64,000 nucleotides of DNA from the NCBI GenBank assembly GCA_900541055.1, contig UQHZ01000002.1:96610-160609 (forward strand). The letters are read 5' to 3'. The translations under genes were made by a program, and so were the position numbers. Of the stretch, positions 25,475 to 34,405 are shown piece after piece (within the stretch, counting starts at the first letter, position 1; every line of letters starts with the position of its first letter). The notes beneath the pieces were generated by a model. That model did not search any database. It was not told where the DNA came from and saw nothing but the letters and a program-made list of their open reading frames with translations. Origin of the DNA: an uncultured Collinsella sp. (GTDB lineage: Bacteria > Actinomycetota > Coriobacteriia > Coriobacteriales > Coriobacteriaceae).

Positions 25475-26332
25475 GTGGAAACGAATATTCAAAAGATGCA
25501 GGTGCTGCTCGAGACCGTGCGCGCCGGCAGTTTTACGCGCGCCGCCGAGCGCCTGAGCTATTCGCAATCGGGCGTGAGCCGTATGGTGGCCGATCTCGAG
25601 GCCGACTGGGGCTTTAAGGTGCTCGACCGCAGTCGCGAGGGCGTAGTACTTTCTGCCGATGGACGGCAAGTTATGCCTGCGGTTGAGGCGTTATGCGAGG
25701 AATTCGTTCGCTTGCAGCGACGGGTGGATGAGATGCGTGGGCTCATGCGCGGCAAAATCTGCATCGGTACGTTTTCGAGTGTGGCGACCCACGTGCTGCC
25801 GCCGGTGATTGCGCGCTTTCGCGCCGATCATCCGGACGTCGATTACGAGTTGCTGATGGGCGATTACTCAGAGATTGAACAATGGGTGTCAGAGGGCCGC
25901 TGCGATCTGGGCTTTATCCCGCGTGAGCCACGCGGCGCCGGCATGGCGTCGCGGCCGTTGGTGCAAGACGAGCTGATGGCCGTGGTGCCAGCGGACTCCT
26001 CGCTTGCCACCGCGGAGGCCGTTTCCCTTGCCGATTTGGCCAACGAGCAGTTTATTCTGCTGGAACGCGGTAGCGACGACGAAATTACCCCGCTGTTTCG
26101 CCGCGCGGGCCTGGCGGTGCGCTCTAAGCTGTCAACCTGGGATGACTATGCGATTATGGCCATGGTCGAGGACGGCCTGGGCGTGAGCATTCTTCCGGCG
26201 CTCATCTTGCGCCGGTGCCAGTTCGATGTTGCCGTGCGCCCGCTCGAGGGACATCCTCATCGGCAGATCAACGCCATATACCGCACAGCTGACGTTTCGC
26301 TTGCGGCGGCTCATTTCCTTGAATACCTCTAA
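25475..26332 (+). CDS. LysR-family transcriptional regulator
   Basis: 285 residues from a GTG at 25475, with GGAGG six bases before it; an earlier in-frame ATG at 25454 lacks a site. The winged helix reads MQVLLETVRAGSFTRAAERL, then SYSQSGVSRMVADLE. The effector domain contains GKICIGTFSSVATHVLPPVI. A TATAAT at 25424-25429 is a good -10 for this gene. The divergent DMT transporter is the likely target. Confidence 0.87.
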   Translation: METNIQKMQVLLETVRAGSFTRAAERLSYSQSGVSRMVADLEADWGFKVLDRSREGVVLSADGRQVMPAVEALCEEFVRLQRRVDEMRGLMRGKICIGTFSSVATHVLPPVIARFRADHPDVDYELLMGDYSEIEQWVSEGRCDLGFIPREPRGAGMASRPLVQDELMAVVPADSSLATAEAVSLADLANEQFILLERGSDDEITPLFRRAGLAVRSKLSTWDDYAIMAMVEDGLGVSILPALILRRCQFDVAVRPLEGHPHRQINAIYRTADVSLAAAHFLEYL

Positions 26333-26393
26333 AAGCGCGTACCTGTTGTCCACTTTGGGACAATTCTCAGGGCTCGGTACATTTTCTTGTGAA

Positions 26394-26473
26394 ATTGAAC
26401 TTCCGGATGATGCGCCGCGCTATACTGCTGCCTAAATTGAACTCAGGTTCAATTCGTGTTCTGTAAATTGAAC
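26394..26473. promoter_or_regulatory. four ATTGAAC operator half-sites upstream of the XRE-aminotransferase fusion
   Basis: ATTGAAC occurs at 26394-26400, 26436-26442 and 26467-26473, and inverted as GTTCAAT at 26447-26453. The second and third form a perfect palindrome with a TCAG spacer. A possible -10, TATACT, lies at 26421-26426 between them. Spacing suggests autoregulation by the XRE domain of the gene that starts 21 bases after the last site. Confidence 0.7.
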
Positions 26474-26494
26474 TTTGCCAGCAAGGAGGTTCTA

Positions 26495-28015
26495 GTGGCC
26501 CAAGAGACGTTTAGCGATCGCCTGCGACAGACCATGTCCGATCGCGACGTTCGCCAGTCGGACGTAATCCGCGCATCGGAGATGCTCGGCAAAAAACTCG
26601 GCAAGAGTCAGATGAGCCAATATGTGAGTGGCAAGACGATTCCGCGGCGCGATGTGGCAGAGCTGCTCGCCCGCATTTTGGAGGTCGATGTTACCTGGCT
26701 GCTTGCCGGTGACGCCGATCAAGGCGAGACATCATCGCCTCTCAACGATTCCAAGCCCGAACCCCATCCCTCAGCTCAAATTCCAAGGAGCACCACCATG
26801 CGTACTTTTTCTAAATCCACCAAACTCGATAACGTCCTGTATGACGTGCGCGGTCCCGTCGTCGACGAGGCAGCCCGTATGGAGGACGAAGGCGAGCGCA
26901 TCCTCAAGCTCAATATCGGTAACCCGGCGCCCTTCGGTTTCCGCACGCCCGATGAGGTCATCAAGGACATGCGCCAGCAGCTGCCCGACTGCGAAGGCTA
27001 TTCCAATTCGCGCGGCCTGTTCTCCGCGCGCAAGGCGATCATGCAGTATTCGCAGATCAAGGGCCTGCCCAATGTTCAGATGGAGCATATCTACACGGGC
27101 AACGGCGTGTCCGAGCTCATTCAGCTTTCGATGAACGCGCTGCTCGACAACGGCGACGAGATTCTGATCCCCAGCCCCGACTATCCGCTCTGGACGGCGT
27201 GCGCAACCCTTGCCGGCGGTCATCCCGTACATTATCTGTGTGATGAGCAGGCGGATTGGTATCCCGACTTGGAGGATATGGAGTCCAAGATTACGAGTGC
27301 GACCAAAGCCCTCGTCATCATCAACCCCAACAACCCCACGGGTTCTGTCTATCCGCGCGAGGTGCTCGAGGGCATCGTCGAGATTGCGCGCAGGCATCAG
27401 CTGATGATCTTTGCCGATGAGATCTACGACCGCCTGTGCATGGACGGCTACGAGCACGTCTCGATTGCCTCGCTCGCCCCCGACCTGCCCTGCGTTACCT
27501 TTAGCGGTCTGTCCAAGTCTCACATGATTGCGGGCTATCGTATTGGCTGGATGGTGCTTTCGGGCAACCAGCGCTGCATGAGCGACTTCATCATGGGCGT
27601 CAACATGCTCTCGAACATGCGCCTGTGCTCCAACGTGCCGGCTCAGTCGATCGTTCAGACGGCACTCGGTGGTCATCAGTCCGTTAACGACTACATCCGT
27701 CCCGGCGGCCGTGTCTACGAGCAGCGCAACTTTGTGTATGAGGCGCTCAACAAGATTGACGGCATCTCGGTGGTTAAGCCGCGTGCGGCGTTCTACATCT
27801 TCCCCAAGATGGATGTGAAGAAGTTCAACATCACCGATGACGAGCAGTTCGCCCTTGACCTGCTGCACGAGAAGAAGATCCTGATCACGCGCGGCGGCGG
27901 CTTCAACTGGGCTGAGCCCGACCACTTCCGCATCGTGTACCTGCCGCGCATGGAAGTACTCAAAGAGTCCCTTGAAGACCTCGCCGACTTCTTTGACCAT
28001 TACCGTCAGGCGTAA
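26495..28015 (+). CDS. XRE-type HTH fused to AlaA-like aminotransferase
   Basis: 506 residues from a GTG at 26495 with AAGGAGG five bases upstream. Residues 1-70 are an XRE-like helix-turn-helix (QETFSDRLRQTMSDRDVRQS, then KSQMSQYVSGKTIPRRDVAEL). After a Ser/Pro linker of about 30 residues, a complete fold-type I aminotransferase begins at MRTFSKSTKLDNVLYDVRGP, an internal ATG that by itself would be a normal AlaA start. Class I/II landmarks: YSNSRGLFSARKA, NPNNPTGSVYP, FADEIYD, and the PLP lysine in FSGLSKSHMIAGYRIGW. AlaA makes alanine from pyruvate and glutamate. The fusion could sense its substrate or cofactor and repress itself. No frameshift is involved. Confidence 0.87.
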   Translation: MAQETFSDRLRQTMSDRDVRQSDVIRASEMLGKKLGKSQMSQYVSGKTIPRRDVAELLARILEVDVTWLLAGDADQGETSSPLNDSKPEPHPSAQIPRSTTMRTFSKSTKLDNVLYDVRGPVVDEAARMEDEGERILKLNIGNPAPFGFRTPDEVIKDMRQQLPDCEGYSNSRGLFSARKAIMQYSQIKGLPNVQMEHIYTGNGVSELIQLSMNALLDNGDEILIPSPDYPLWTACATLAGGHPVHYLCDEQADWYPDLEDMESKITSATKALVIINPNNPTGSVYPREVLEGIVEIARRHQLMIFADEIYDRLCMDGYEHVSIASLAPDLPCVTFSGLSKSHMIAGYRIGWMVLSGNQRCMSDFIMGVNMLSNMRLCSNVPAQSIVQTALGGHQSVNDYIRPGGRVYEQRNFVYEALNKIDGISVVKPRAAFYIFPKMDVKKFNITDDEQFALDLLHEKKILITRGGGFNWAEPDHFRIVYLPRMEVLKESLEDLADFFDHYRQA

Positions 28016-28039
28016 CGGCAAAGGTAGACTGTAATGAAA

Positions 28040-28074
28040 CGGTCGGCCCGCAACGGATGCGGGCCGACCGTTTT
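28040..28074 (+). terminator. intrinsic terminator after the XRE-aminotransferase gene
   Basis: CGGTCGGCCCGC (28040-28051), seven-base loop, GCGGGCCGACCG (28059-28070), TTTT. A 12-bp perfect stem. Confidence 0.92.
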
Positions 28075-28143
28075 CTGTCTAAGCCCGTGCTGTTAGCGCT
28101 TGTCTCGTTGAGCGGGCGAGGTTCGCGTGTGAGCGGTAAGTTC

Positions 28144-28160
28144 TATTCCAAAATGGAATA
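28144..28160. promoter_or_regulatory. palindrome upstream of the amidohydrolase-PTS operon
   Basis: TATTCCA (28144-28150), AAA, TGGAATA (28154-28160), a perfect 7-bp inverted repeat about 80 bases before the first gene. A TGGAAT half-site recurs at about 28175. It is a candidate operator, perhaps for the LysR protein at 33446-34369. Confidence 0.5.
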
Positions 28161-28241
28161 CAGTGGGCTTAAGCTGGAATTGATGTCCGAGTACCTGCTT
28201 TTCTAGAATGTTTTCAACAAGATGAAAGGCGGTTCCAACCA

Positions 28242-29276
28242 ATGATTATCGATGCAAATTCCTACTGGTTCGACGAGCACATCTTTCATGACGAGACGCT
28301 CTGCGAACAGTTTTTGGCCGAGGTACCCCGCGCCTATGACACCGAAGGCTATCTGACCATGAATTCCGCCGGCAAACGACAGATCGTGATCGAGATGCCC
28401 GCCGGTTCTCCGGGTCTTAACTACATTGAGGGCGACTACACCCTCGAGAAGCGCTTGGCCGATATGGATGAGGCGGGGGTCGACAAGGCGATCCTCAAGC
28501 TCCCCGGCTGTCACGAGTGGATGTCGCTCGAGATGTGCCGGCGTTTCAACGACGGTATGGCTGCTGACGCGAAGGCGTCAAGTGGCCGTCTGATTCCGCT
28601 TGTCGCTGTGCCGCCCTTTGGCACCAAAGCAAATTTGGAGGAGCTCGACCGCAGGCTCGACGATGGTTTTGCGGGTGTGCAGCTCTGCGCTCACTACGGC
28701 AAGCGCTATCTCGACGACCAGGTCTTCTCGAGTTTTTTCGAGCACCTGAACGAACGCCATGTCACCGTTTACGTGCACCATGTTCCCGTGCCGGTCGAGA
28801 ACGAGTCGCTTCTCGCGTACGACAACCTTCGCCGCTCTTATGGCCGCTGCGTCGACCAAACTACGGCGATCGGCCGAGAGATCTTTGGCGATTTCTTTGA
28901 GCGCTACCCCAATATCAAGATGGTCCACTCCATGCTCGGTGGTGCTTATTTTGCGTTTAAGGAGATGCTGCTGCCGCACGGTCCCAAGCGTCCAGATGCC
29001 TCGGGTCGCTTCCAGACCGATACCGAGACGGTCTCCAAGCGTCTTGAGAACAACGTTTATTTCGACATGTCCCATGCTCAGCCCTGGGGCGAGACGCTTC
29101 TTGCCTGTGCGGTTGAAGTCCTTGGTGCAGACCATATTGTCTTTGGTACGAGTTATCCCGTTAAACGCGAGTGGCTAACAGAGGGTGTCGCCTGCGTCCG
29201 CGCCACAGATTTAAGTGATACGGACAAGGACCTTATGCTTGGCGGCACGGCACAGCGCTTGTACGGCATCGAGTGA
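28242..29276 (+). CDS. amidohydrolase-family TIM-barrel protein (ACMSD-like)
   Basis: 344 residues. The C-terminal half shows IKMVHSMLGGAYFAFKEML, NVYFDMSHAQPWGETLL and GADHIVFGTSYPVKREW, the order seen in amidohydrolase-2/ACMSD-like proteins (metal His, strand, then GSDxP). YVHHVPVPVEN provides another histidine pair. The usual N-terminal HxH metal motif is replaced by MIIDANSYW, so metal binding may differ. Cytosolic. First gene of an operon with two ceramidase-fold proteins and a PTS permease, so it probably acts on the imported compound. Reaction unknown: hydrolysis or decarboxylation. Confidence 0.75.
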   Translation: MIIDANSYWFDEHIFHDETLCEQFLAEVPRAYDTEGYLTMNSAGKRQIVIEMPAGSPGLNYIEGDYTLEKRLADMDEAGVDKAILKLPGCHEWMSLEMCRRFNDGMAADAKASSGRLIPLVAVPPFGTKANLEELDRRLDDGFAGVQLCAHYGKRYLDDQVFSSFFEHLNERHVTVYVHHVPVPVENESLLAYDNLRRSYGRCVDQTTAIGREIFGDFFERYPNIKMVHSMLGGAYFAFKEMLLPHGPKRPDASGRFQTDTETVSKRLENNVYFDMSHAQPWGETLLACAVEVLGADHIVFGTSYPVKREWLTEGVACVRATDLSDTDKDLMLGGTAQRLYGIE

Positions 29277-29302
29277 GCGACAGATAAAGGAGGGCGTTCG
29301 CC

Positions 29303-30550
29303 ATGGATAAGGGAGAGATGAAGGCCGGAGCCGCCCGGGTGGCCATTAACTTAGAGGACGTATTGCCGTTCGACGGTTTCGACGCACTCCGTCATGAAAT
29401 CTTTGCCCGTGCCTTCGTGGTCGAAGGGATGGGGCGGCGCGCTTGCATCCTTTCACTTGAGGTTACCTCGATCGCTCCGGCCCTACTCGTCGATCTGCGT
29501 GAGGTTGTCAAGGATGTCTCCAATTGCGACGGCGCCCTTTCTTGGGTGGTCCCGACCCACACGTTTTCTGCGCCTCACGTGCGCACCCCTGGGCATCTGG
29601 CCGACACCGATGCCCGCGATCGAAATGAGCGCTATCGTGCCGCGCTCATCGCCGCGACACGCGCGGCCGTTGAGCAGGCGGTTGCGGGCATTCGCTCTGT
29701 CACGCTCGCCTCGGCGGAGGGCTACTGTCCTGTGAACGTTAACCGCGACATTGAGACGCCGGCCGGCTGGTGGCTGGGAGTAGACCCCAAGGGGTTTGCC
29801 GACCACGCGATGCCCATACTTGTCGCGAGGGATGCCGAGGGCGGGCTCGTTGCCATGCTTGCGACGGCTGATGTCCAGTCTTCCGTGCTCGACGGATCGC
29901 ACGATTCTCAGGGGAAGCGCTTGGTGAGCGGGGACCTCTTTGGCTTTGCCGCCACGGCTCTCGAGCGCGAATTGGGCGGAGTCGTGTTGCTGCTGCCCGG
30001 TGCCGCGGGGGATCAGAGTCCGGCGGAGCGCGCCGTGACCGTTGCGTTCGATTCGACCGGGGCGAAGCAAACGTTAGATGCTCACGAGAGTGGATATCGC
30101 ATGCTGCATCGACAGGGTCGCGCTATGAGCGATGCGTTGATTGAGGCCGTCCGTGCGGCGCGTGAGGACGATGCCATCGGCGTCGATGCTCGCACGGTCG
30201 ACGTCCTTTTGCCCGCCCAGACGCGCGCCGACTTCTGCTCATTGGCCCCGCATCGAACTTATGAGTTTCATGCGGCAGGCGAACAGCGTACGAGGGTCTA
30301 TTTACTTCGGCTGGGAAATGTCGAGTTCGTTGGTATCCAGCCCGAGGTTTCGAGCTCGTTTGGCGCCGCCGTGCGCGCCGCCCGATTCTGCCCCGTGCTC
30401 TTTGCCACGCTTGTCAACGGAGGGCAAAAGTATCTGCCGGCCCCCGATGCGTACGAGAAAATCACCTATGAGGCCATGAACTCCGGCTTCGCCGCCGGTT
30501 CCCATGAGCGCCTCCTTCAAACCATCCTTGCCGCTTTAAACGCGGCATGA
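29303..30550 (+). CDS. neutral ceramidase-fold hydrolase-like protein A
   Basis: 415 residues resembling the N-terminal catalytic domain of neutral/alkaline non-lysosomal ceramidase: GAARVAINLEDVLPF at the start, VPTHTFSAPH (first zinc histidine), LPGAAGDQSPAE (family GDxSPN), VGIQPEVSSSFG (the glutamate loop) and LVNGGQKYLPAPDAYEKITYE near the C-terminus. The second zinc histidine is not obvious, so its activity may be weaker or its site rearranged. No signal peptide and no C-terminal Ig-like domain, unlike secreted ceramidases. It follows the amidohydrolase by 26 bases and partners the next gene. Confidence 0.72.
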   Translation: MDKGEMKAGAARVAINLEDVLPFDGFDALRHEIFARAFVVEGMGRRACILSLEVTSIAPALLVDLREVVKDVSNCDGALSWVVPTHTFSAPHVRTPGHLADTDARDRNERYRAALIAATRAAVEQAVAGIRSVTLASAEGYCPVNVNRDIETPAGWWLGVDPKGFADHAMPILVARDAEGGLVAMLATADVQSSVLDGSHDSQGKRLVSGDLFGFAATALERELGGVVLLLPGAAGDQSPAERAVTVAFDSTGAKQTLDAHESGYRMLHRQGRAMSDALIEAVRAAREDDAIGVDARTVDVLLPAQTRADFCSLAPHRTYEFHAAGEQRTRVYLLRLGNVEFVGIQPEVSSSFGAAVRAARFCPVLFATLVNGGQKYLPAPDAYEKITYEAMNSGFAAGSHERLLQTILAALNAA

Positions 30551-30567
30551 CAAAAAGGAGAACTTGC

Positions 30568-31686
30568 ATGAATATCGGACATGCACGCCGCAAGATTACC
30601 CCGCAAGGCGACATCTATCTAATCGGATACCGTAACCTCCCCAACCGTCTGGAGCCTGCGACGGGCGTCCATGACGACGTCTTCGCCAACGCCATTCTCT
30701 TCCAGCAAGGCGAACGTGAAGTGTTTCTCTTTAATGCCGATGTCCTCGAGTTCGAGGAAAGCATGGCCGAGGAAGTCAAGACAATGCTCGCCGAGCGCTA
30801 CGGCATTGACCGTGATTGCGTCCTGCTCTCGGCGACGCACGACCATACTTCAATCGTCGCTTACCACCGCAGCTGGTGGACGGGAAAATTCGACGAGAAC
30901 TACTACCGCTGGTTCCTCGATACCATTTGCCAATGCTTTGAGGAGTGCCGCGCCAACGCACAGCCCGCGATTTGTCGCTTGGGCAAGCGGGTCATCACCG
31001 GTTTCTACGACAACCGCATCATCCCAGGTGAACTCGCCGACAATGAGGTCATTGTCGTATCGTTCTTCGATACCGAAGGCAAGCCATTTGCGGGCTTTGT
31101 GAACTGGGCGGTGCATTCCGCTTGCGTCGGACCCGACTGCACGGAGCTCACGAGCGAACTCGCCGGTCTCACCGGCAAAAAGCTCGCTCAGAGTCTTGGT
31201 TACTATCCGGCCATGGTCGTCGGTGCTGCTGGCGACTGTAGCGACCGCAATTTTCGCCAGGGACGCGGCATTCCCGAGGTCGAGCGCGTTTCGACCGGTC
31301 TTGCCGAGGCGATTTCCCAGATCAAGCTCGATCGCGAGGTCGTTCTCGACCGCATCGAGCCTCAGACGTTCTATCACACCGTTGCCCATGACGACTTTTC
31401 GCTCACGCTTAAGTGTGCCGTCATCAGTTTGGGCGGCCTGCATCTCTTTGTGTTCCCGAGTGAGCTCGGCAGCGACTTGGGTATTCGCATGAAGCGCGAA
31501 TGCCCGGTCGAGGGAATAGTTTGCGGTTACACCAACGGCTATTTCGAGTATTTCCTTCCGGCACGCGAGTACGGCCTCTCCTTTGAGACCGAGCGTACTC
31601 AGATTCCCCAGGGCGAACCGGAACGTCTGTGTGACAAGTTCTGCCAGACGACGAGACTTCTCGGCGCAGCAGATTCGCGTTTGTAG
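30568..31686 (+). CDS. neutral ceramidase-fold hydrolase-like protein B
   Basis: 372 residues from the ATG at 30568 (AAAGGAG upstream; an ATG at 30547 overlaps the previous stop). MNIGHARRKITPQGDIYLIG matches the start of ceramidase domains. Putative zinc ligands are all present: SATHDHTSIV, NWAVHSACVGPDC, the glutamate in VFPSELGSDLG, and the tyrosine in YTNGYFEYFLP. GAAGDCSDRN stands at the family GDxS position. It lacks a signal peptide, so it works in the cytosol, unlike characterised ceramidases. The probable chemistry is hydrolysis of an amide, perhaps of an N-acyl group in a PTS-imported compound. That substrate idea is inference from the operon. Confidence 0.77.
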   Translation: MNIGHARRKITPQGDIYLIGYRNLPNRLEPATGVHDDVFANAILFQQGEREVFLFNADVLEFEESMAEEVKTMLAERYGIDRDCVLLSATHDHTSIVAYHRSWWTGKFDENYYRWFLDTICQCFEECRANAQPAICRLGKRVITGFYDNRIIPGELADNEVIVVSFFDTEGKPFAGFVNWAVHSACVGPDCTELTSELAGLTGKKLAQSLGYYPAMVVGAAGDCSDRNFRQGRGIPEVERVSTGLAEAISQIKLDREVVLDRIEPQTFYHTVAHDDFSLTLKCAVISLGGLHLFVFPSELGSDLGIRMKRECPVEGIVCGYTNGYFEYFLPAREYGLSFETERTQIPQGEPERLCDKFCQTTRLLGAADSRL

Positions 31687-31879
31687 ACCTGATTGCGTGA
31701 CATGGGCCAATGAGGCTCGCCGCCATGTGATCGGCATCTTCCATCTTCTCTGCCGTTTCGCATCCCGGGCGTACGTGCGTCCGCGGATTTCAAAGGGGGA
31801 AGCGGGTTCCTTGCCCTCCCACGTCGACTACGGAGGCATGAAATCGATGCTATACCCCGCTCAGAAAAAGGAGAATTCC
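31687..31879 (+). other. gap before the PTS gene
   Basis: 193 bases between ceramidase-like gene B and the PTS gene on the same strand. I see no terminator hairpin with T run and no small gene, so read-through is likely; an internal promoter is possible. Confidence 0.4.
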
Positions 31880-33322
31880 ATGAAATACCAGAAGCTTTGC
31901 GATGAAATCATCACAAAGGTCGGTGGTCGAGACAATGTGTTAGACGTGAGCCACTGCATTACGCGTCTCCGCTTCCACCTCAAGGATGAATCGCTCGCCC
32001 AGACCAATGAGCTTAAGGCGACGAAGGGCGTCGTTGACGTCATCCAGGCCGGCGGACAGTATCAGGTCGTGATTGGTGCCACTGTCGAGGCCGTCTACAA
32101 CGACCTTGTTCAGATTGGCGGGTTCGACTCCAAACCCGCACTCGATATCGATGAAGGCGACGACGTCAAAAAGGGCGATCCATTCTCGCGTCTGCTGGCC
32201 ATCATCTCCGAGATTCTGCAACCGGTTCTTGGCGTGCTTATGGCCGGTGGCTTTATCAAGTCGATGCTCGCGCTCTGCACGGTTGCCGGTTGGCTTGCCA
32301 AGGACAGCAATACGTATGTGACGCTCTCGGCAATCGGAGATTCGGTCTTCTATTACTTTCCGCTAATCATTGGCTGGACGTCGGCCAAGAAGTTCGGACT
32401 TAAGCCCGTTATGGGAATGGCGCTCGGCGGTATCCTCGTCTATCCGACGCTCGTTGCCCTTATGGGCGGAGATCCGCTCTACACGCTCGGCGCCGGTACG
32501 GTCTTCGAGTCCAATGTCTACGGTGATATTTTTGGCATCCCGCTGATCATGCAGAATTACTCATCGACGATTCTGCCTGCGATCTTTATCGTCTGGATTG
32601 CCTCCAAGGTGCACAAGGCCCTTTCTAACGCGCTGCCCGCGCTTGTGAGCTCGTTCTTCTCCAACATCCTGACGCTCCTCATTTGCGGCATCCTTGGCCT
32701 GCTTGTGGTCGGTCCGGTCATGACGGTCCTCTCCAACATCGTTGCCCAGATCATTCTGATGCTCATCAACTTCCAACCCGCCATCGCCGGCTTCGTCATC
32801 GGCACGTTCTGGAGCCTGCTCGTCATGTTCGGCCTGCACTGGGGCATCATCCCGCTGTGGTTCCTCGATGTCGCAACCTACGGCTATGACCTCATTAACC
32901 CGCTCGTGTATGCAGGCGGTTGTGCCATCGCCGGCGCTGTGCTTGGCATGATCATCCGAACCAAGGACTCCGAGGAAAATGCTGCCGTCAACATTCCCGC
33001 CCTTGTCTCTTCGATTTTCGGTGTCAACGAGCCTGCGCTTTACGCCATCTTGCTGCCGCGTAAGCGCCTTATGTGGGCAACCTTTATTTCCGCTGGTGTA
33101 GGCGGCGCCATTGCCGGCCTCATGGGTGCCAAGCTCTATGCCTTCGGCGCCTCCGGCTCGCTCGGTTTCCCGAGCTTTATTAACCCTGCCGGCATCGACA
33201 CGGGCTTTATCGGCCTTGTCATCTCCGGTGTGGTCGCTTTCGTTCTGGCTCTTGTTGCCGCTATGGTGATCGGTACCAAGAAGGACGAGGGCGGTAAGGC
33301 ACTCAACATCTCGGTGGACTAG
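31880..33322 (+). CDS. PTS EIIBC permease, glucoside/sucrose family
   Basis: 480 residues from the ATG at 31880 (AAAAGGAG upstream). The EIIB domain (1-90) has the phosphorylated cysteine in VSHCITRLRFHLKD and GGQYQVVIG. The EIIC domain (about 105-470) holds roughly ten spans with VLGVLMAGGFIKSML, GLKPVMGMALGGIL, LHWGIIPLW and SSIFGVNEPALYAILLP, as in the beta-glucoside/sucrose/trehalose family. There is no EIIA domain, so a EIIA (Crr-like) from elsewhere must phosphorylate it. It is the last gene of the operon and is followed by a strong terminator. The substrate is presumably a glucoside or amino-sugar conjugate. Confidence 0.9.
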   Translation: MKYQKLCDEIITKVGGRDNVLDVSHCITRLRFHLKDESLAQTNELKATKGVVDVIQAGGQYQVVIGATVEAVYNDLVQIGGFDSKPALDIDEGDDVKKGDPFSRLLAIISEILQPVLGVLMAGGFIKSMLALCTVAGWLAKDSNTYVTLSAIGDSVFYYFPLIIGWTSAKKFGLKPVMGMALGGILVYPTLVALMGGDPLYTLGAGTVFESNVYGDIFGIPLIMQNYSSTILPAIFIVWIASKVHKALSNALPALVSSFFSNILTLLICGILGLLVVGPVMTVLSNIVAQIILMLINFQPAIAGFVIGTFWSLLVMFGLHWGIIPLWFLDVATYGYDLINPLVYAGGCAIAGAVLGMIIRTKDSEENAAVNIPALVSSIFGVNEPALYAILLPRKRLMWATFISAGVGGAIAGLMGAKLYAFGASGSLGFPSFINPAGIDTGFIGLVISGVVAFVLALVAAMVIGTKKDEGGKALNISVD

Positions 33323-33342
33323 TCTTTCTGCGCACTTTGATT

Positions 33343-33386
33343 AAATATGCCTCGGACGGCGACGTGCTGCCCGAGGCATATTTGTG
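33343..33386 (+). terminator. intrinsic terminator after the PTS gene
   Basis: AAATATGCCTCGG (33343-33355) pairs with CCGAGGCATATTT (33371-33383), a 13-bp stem, followed by GTGTTT. Confidence 0.85.
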
Positions 33387-33445
33387 TTTCGTGCCGCTGT
33401 CATCGTGTTTGCGGTCACAAGTCTGCGGTTGTGGAGCAGCGGGGA

Positions 33446-34369
33446 TTATGACGGTCGTGCCGCGATGGAAGACGCACGGTCGCCCTGCAGGAGCTGACGG
33501 TAGGGGAGGAAGCCAATGAACGAGACGACCGCCTGCGAGTGCGCGGCGTTCCGCTTGAGGTAGAGCCTGACCTCGGAGGTCGTCGCGGGCTCAAGCGGCA
33601 CCAAGGCTACCTTTCCGCTGGTAAGCGATTCCGCCGGCTTGCGCATGAGGAATGAGACACCGGCGCCGCGTGCGACAAGAGAGATGATGTTCTCGGCTCG
33701 TTTGCCGGTGAACGTAACACGTGGGCCAAATCCAGCTTCGCGACAAAGGGAAAGGACGAGCTCGCTTACGAACGAGCCTTGGGGAAGCATGAGGAAATTC
33801 TCGTCGATAAGGTCGTCTATCTCGACGGTGTCACGTTCGGCGAGTGGATGGTCGAGCGGAAGGACGGCCACGAGCCGGTCGGTCGTAAAGGGAATCTTTT
33901 TGAACTCCGGCTCGATGGCGCCGCTGTCACGGATGAAGGCCAGGTCAATGTCCTCGTGCAGGAGCATGCGCTTGAGTGTGTCGCCCTCGCCTTCGATGAG
34001 CTCGACAGAATATGAGGGGTTCGCCTGCTGAAAATCGATGACGGCGTCCGTAATCCCATAAGGGGCCATAATGGGGATAGAACCTACGGTGAGGTGCTCG
34101 AGCGGCTCACCTGCACCTATTTGAATGGCGGCAAGATAGCGATGCTGAAGCGTCGCAATTTTTTGCGCATAGGGGAGGAGCGCTTCGCCTTGCGCGGTGA
34201 GTGTTACGTGGCGCTGGCTTCGATCGATGAGCTTGCAGCCGAGTTCGTGCTCCATTGCCATGATGTGCTTGGAGAGGGTTGATTGCGACATGAAAAGCAG
34301 TTCCGCCGCATCAAGAAACGTGCGTGACTGCGCTAAGATGGCGAATTCGCCAAAGCGGCTGATATCCAT
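33446..34369 (-). CDS. LysR-family transcriptional regulator
   Basis: 307 residues. The winged helix reads MDISRFGEFAILAQSRTFLD, then ELLFMSQSTLSKHIMAMEHE. The effector domain contains LTVGSIPIMAPYGITDAV and LVARGAGVSFLM. It converges on the PTS operon and is its probable regulator. It follows the deformylase gene by 36 bases on the same strand, so it may be the second gene of a transcript. The site TATTCCA-AAA-TGGAATA before the operon is a candidate target. Inducer unknown. Confidence 0.87.
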   Translation of the reverse strand: MDISRFGEFAILAQSRTFLDAAELLFMSQSTLSKHIMAMEHELGCKLIDRSQRHVTLTAQGEALLPYAQKIATLQHRYLAAIQIGAGEPLEHLTVGSIPIMAPYGITDAVIDFQQANPSYSVELIEGEGDTLKRMLLHEDIDLAFIRDSGAIEPEFKKIPFTTDRLVAVLPLDHPLAERDTVEIDDLIDENFLMLPQGSFVSELVLSLCREAGFGPRVTFTGKRAENIISLVARGAGVSFLMRKPAESLTSGKVALVPLEPATTSEVRLYLKRNAAHSQAVVSFIGFLPYRQLLQGDRASSIAARPS

Positions 34370-34405
34370 AGGGAGGCCTCCGGTACCCTCATTTTGGCAG
34401 GTGGC

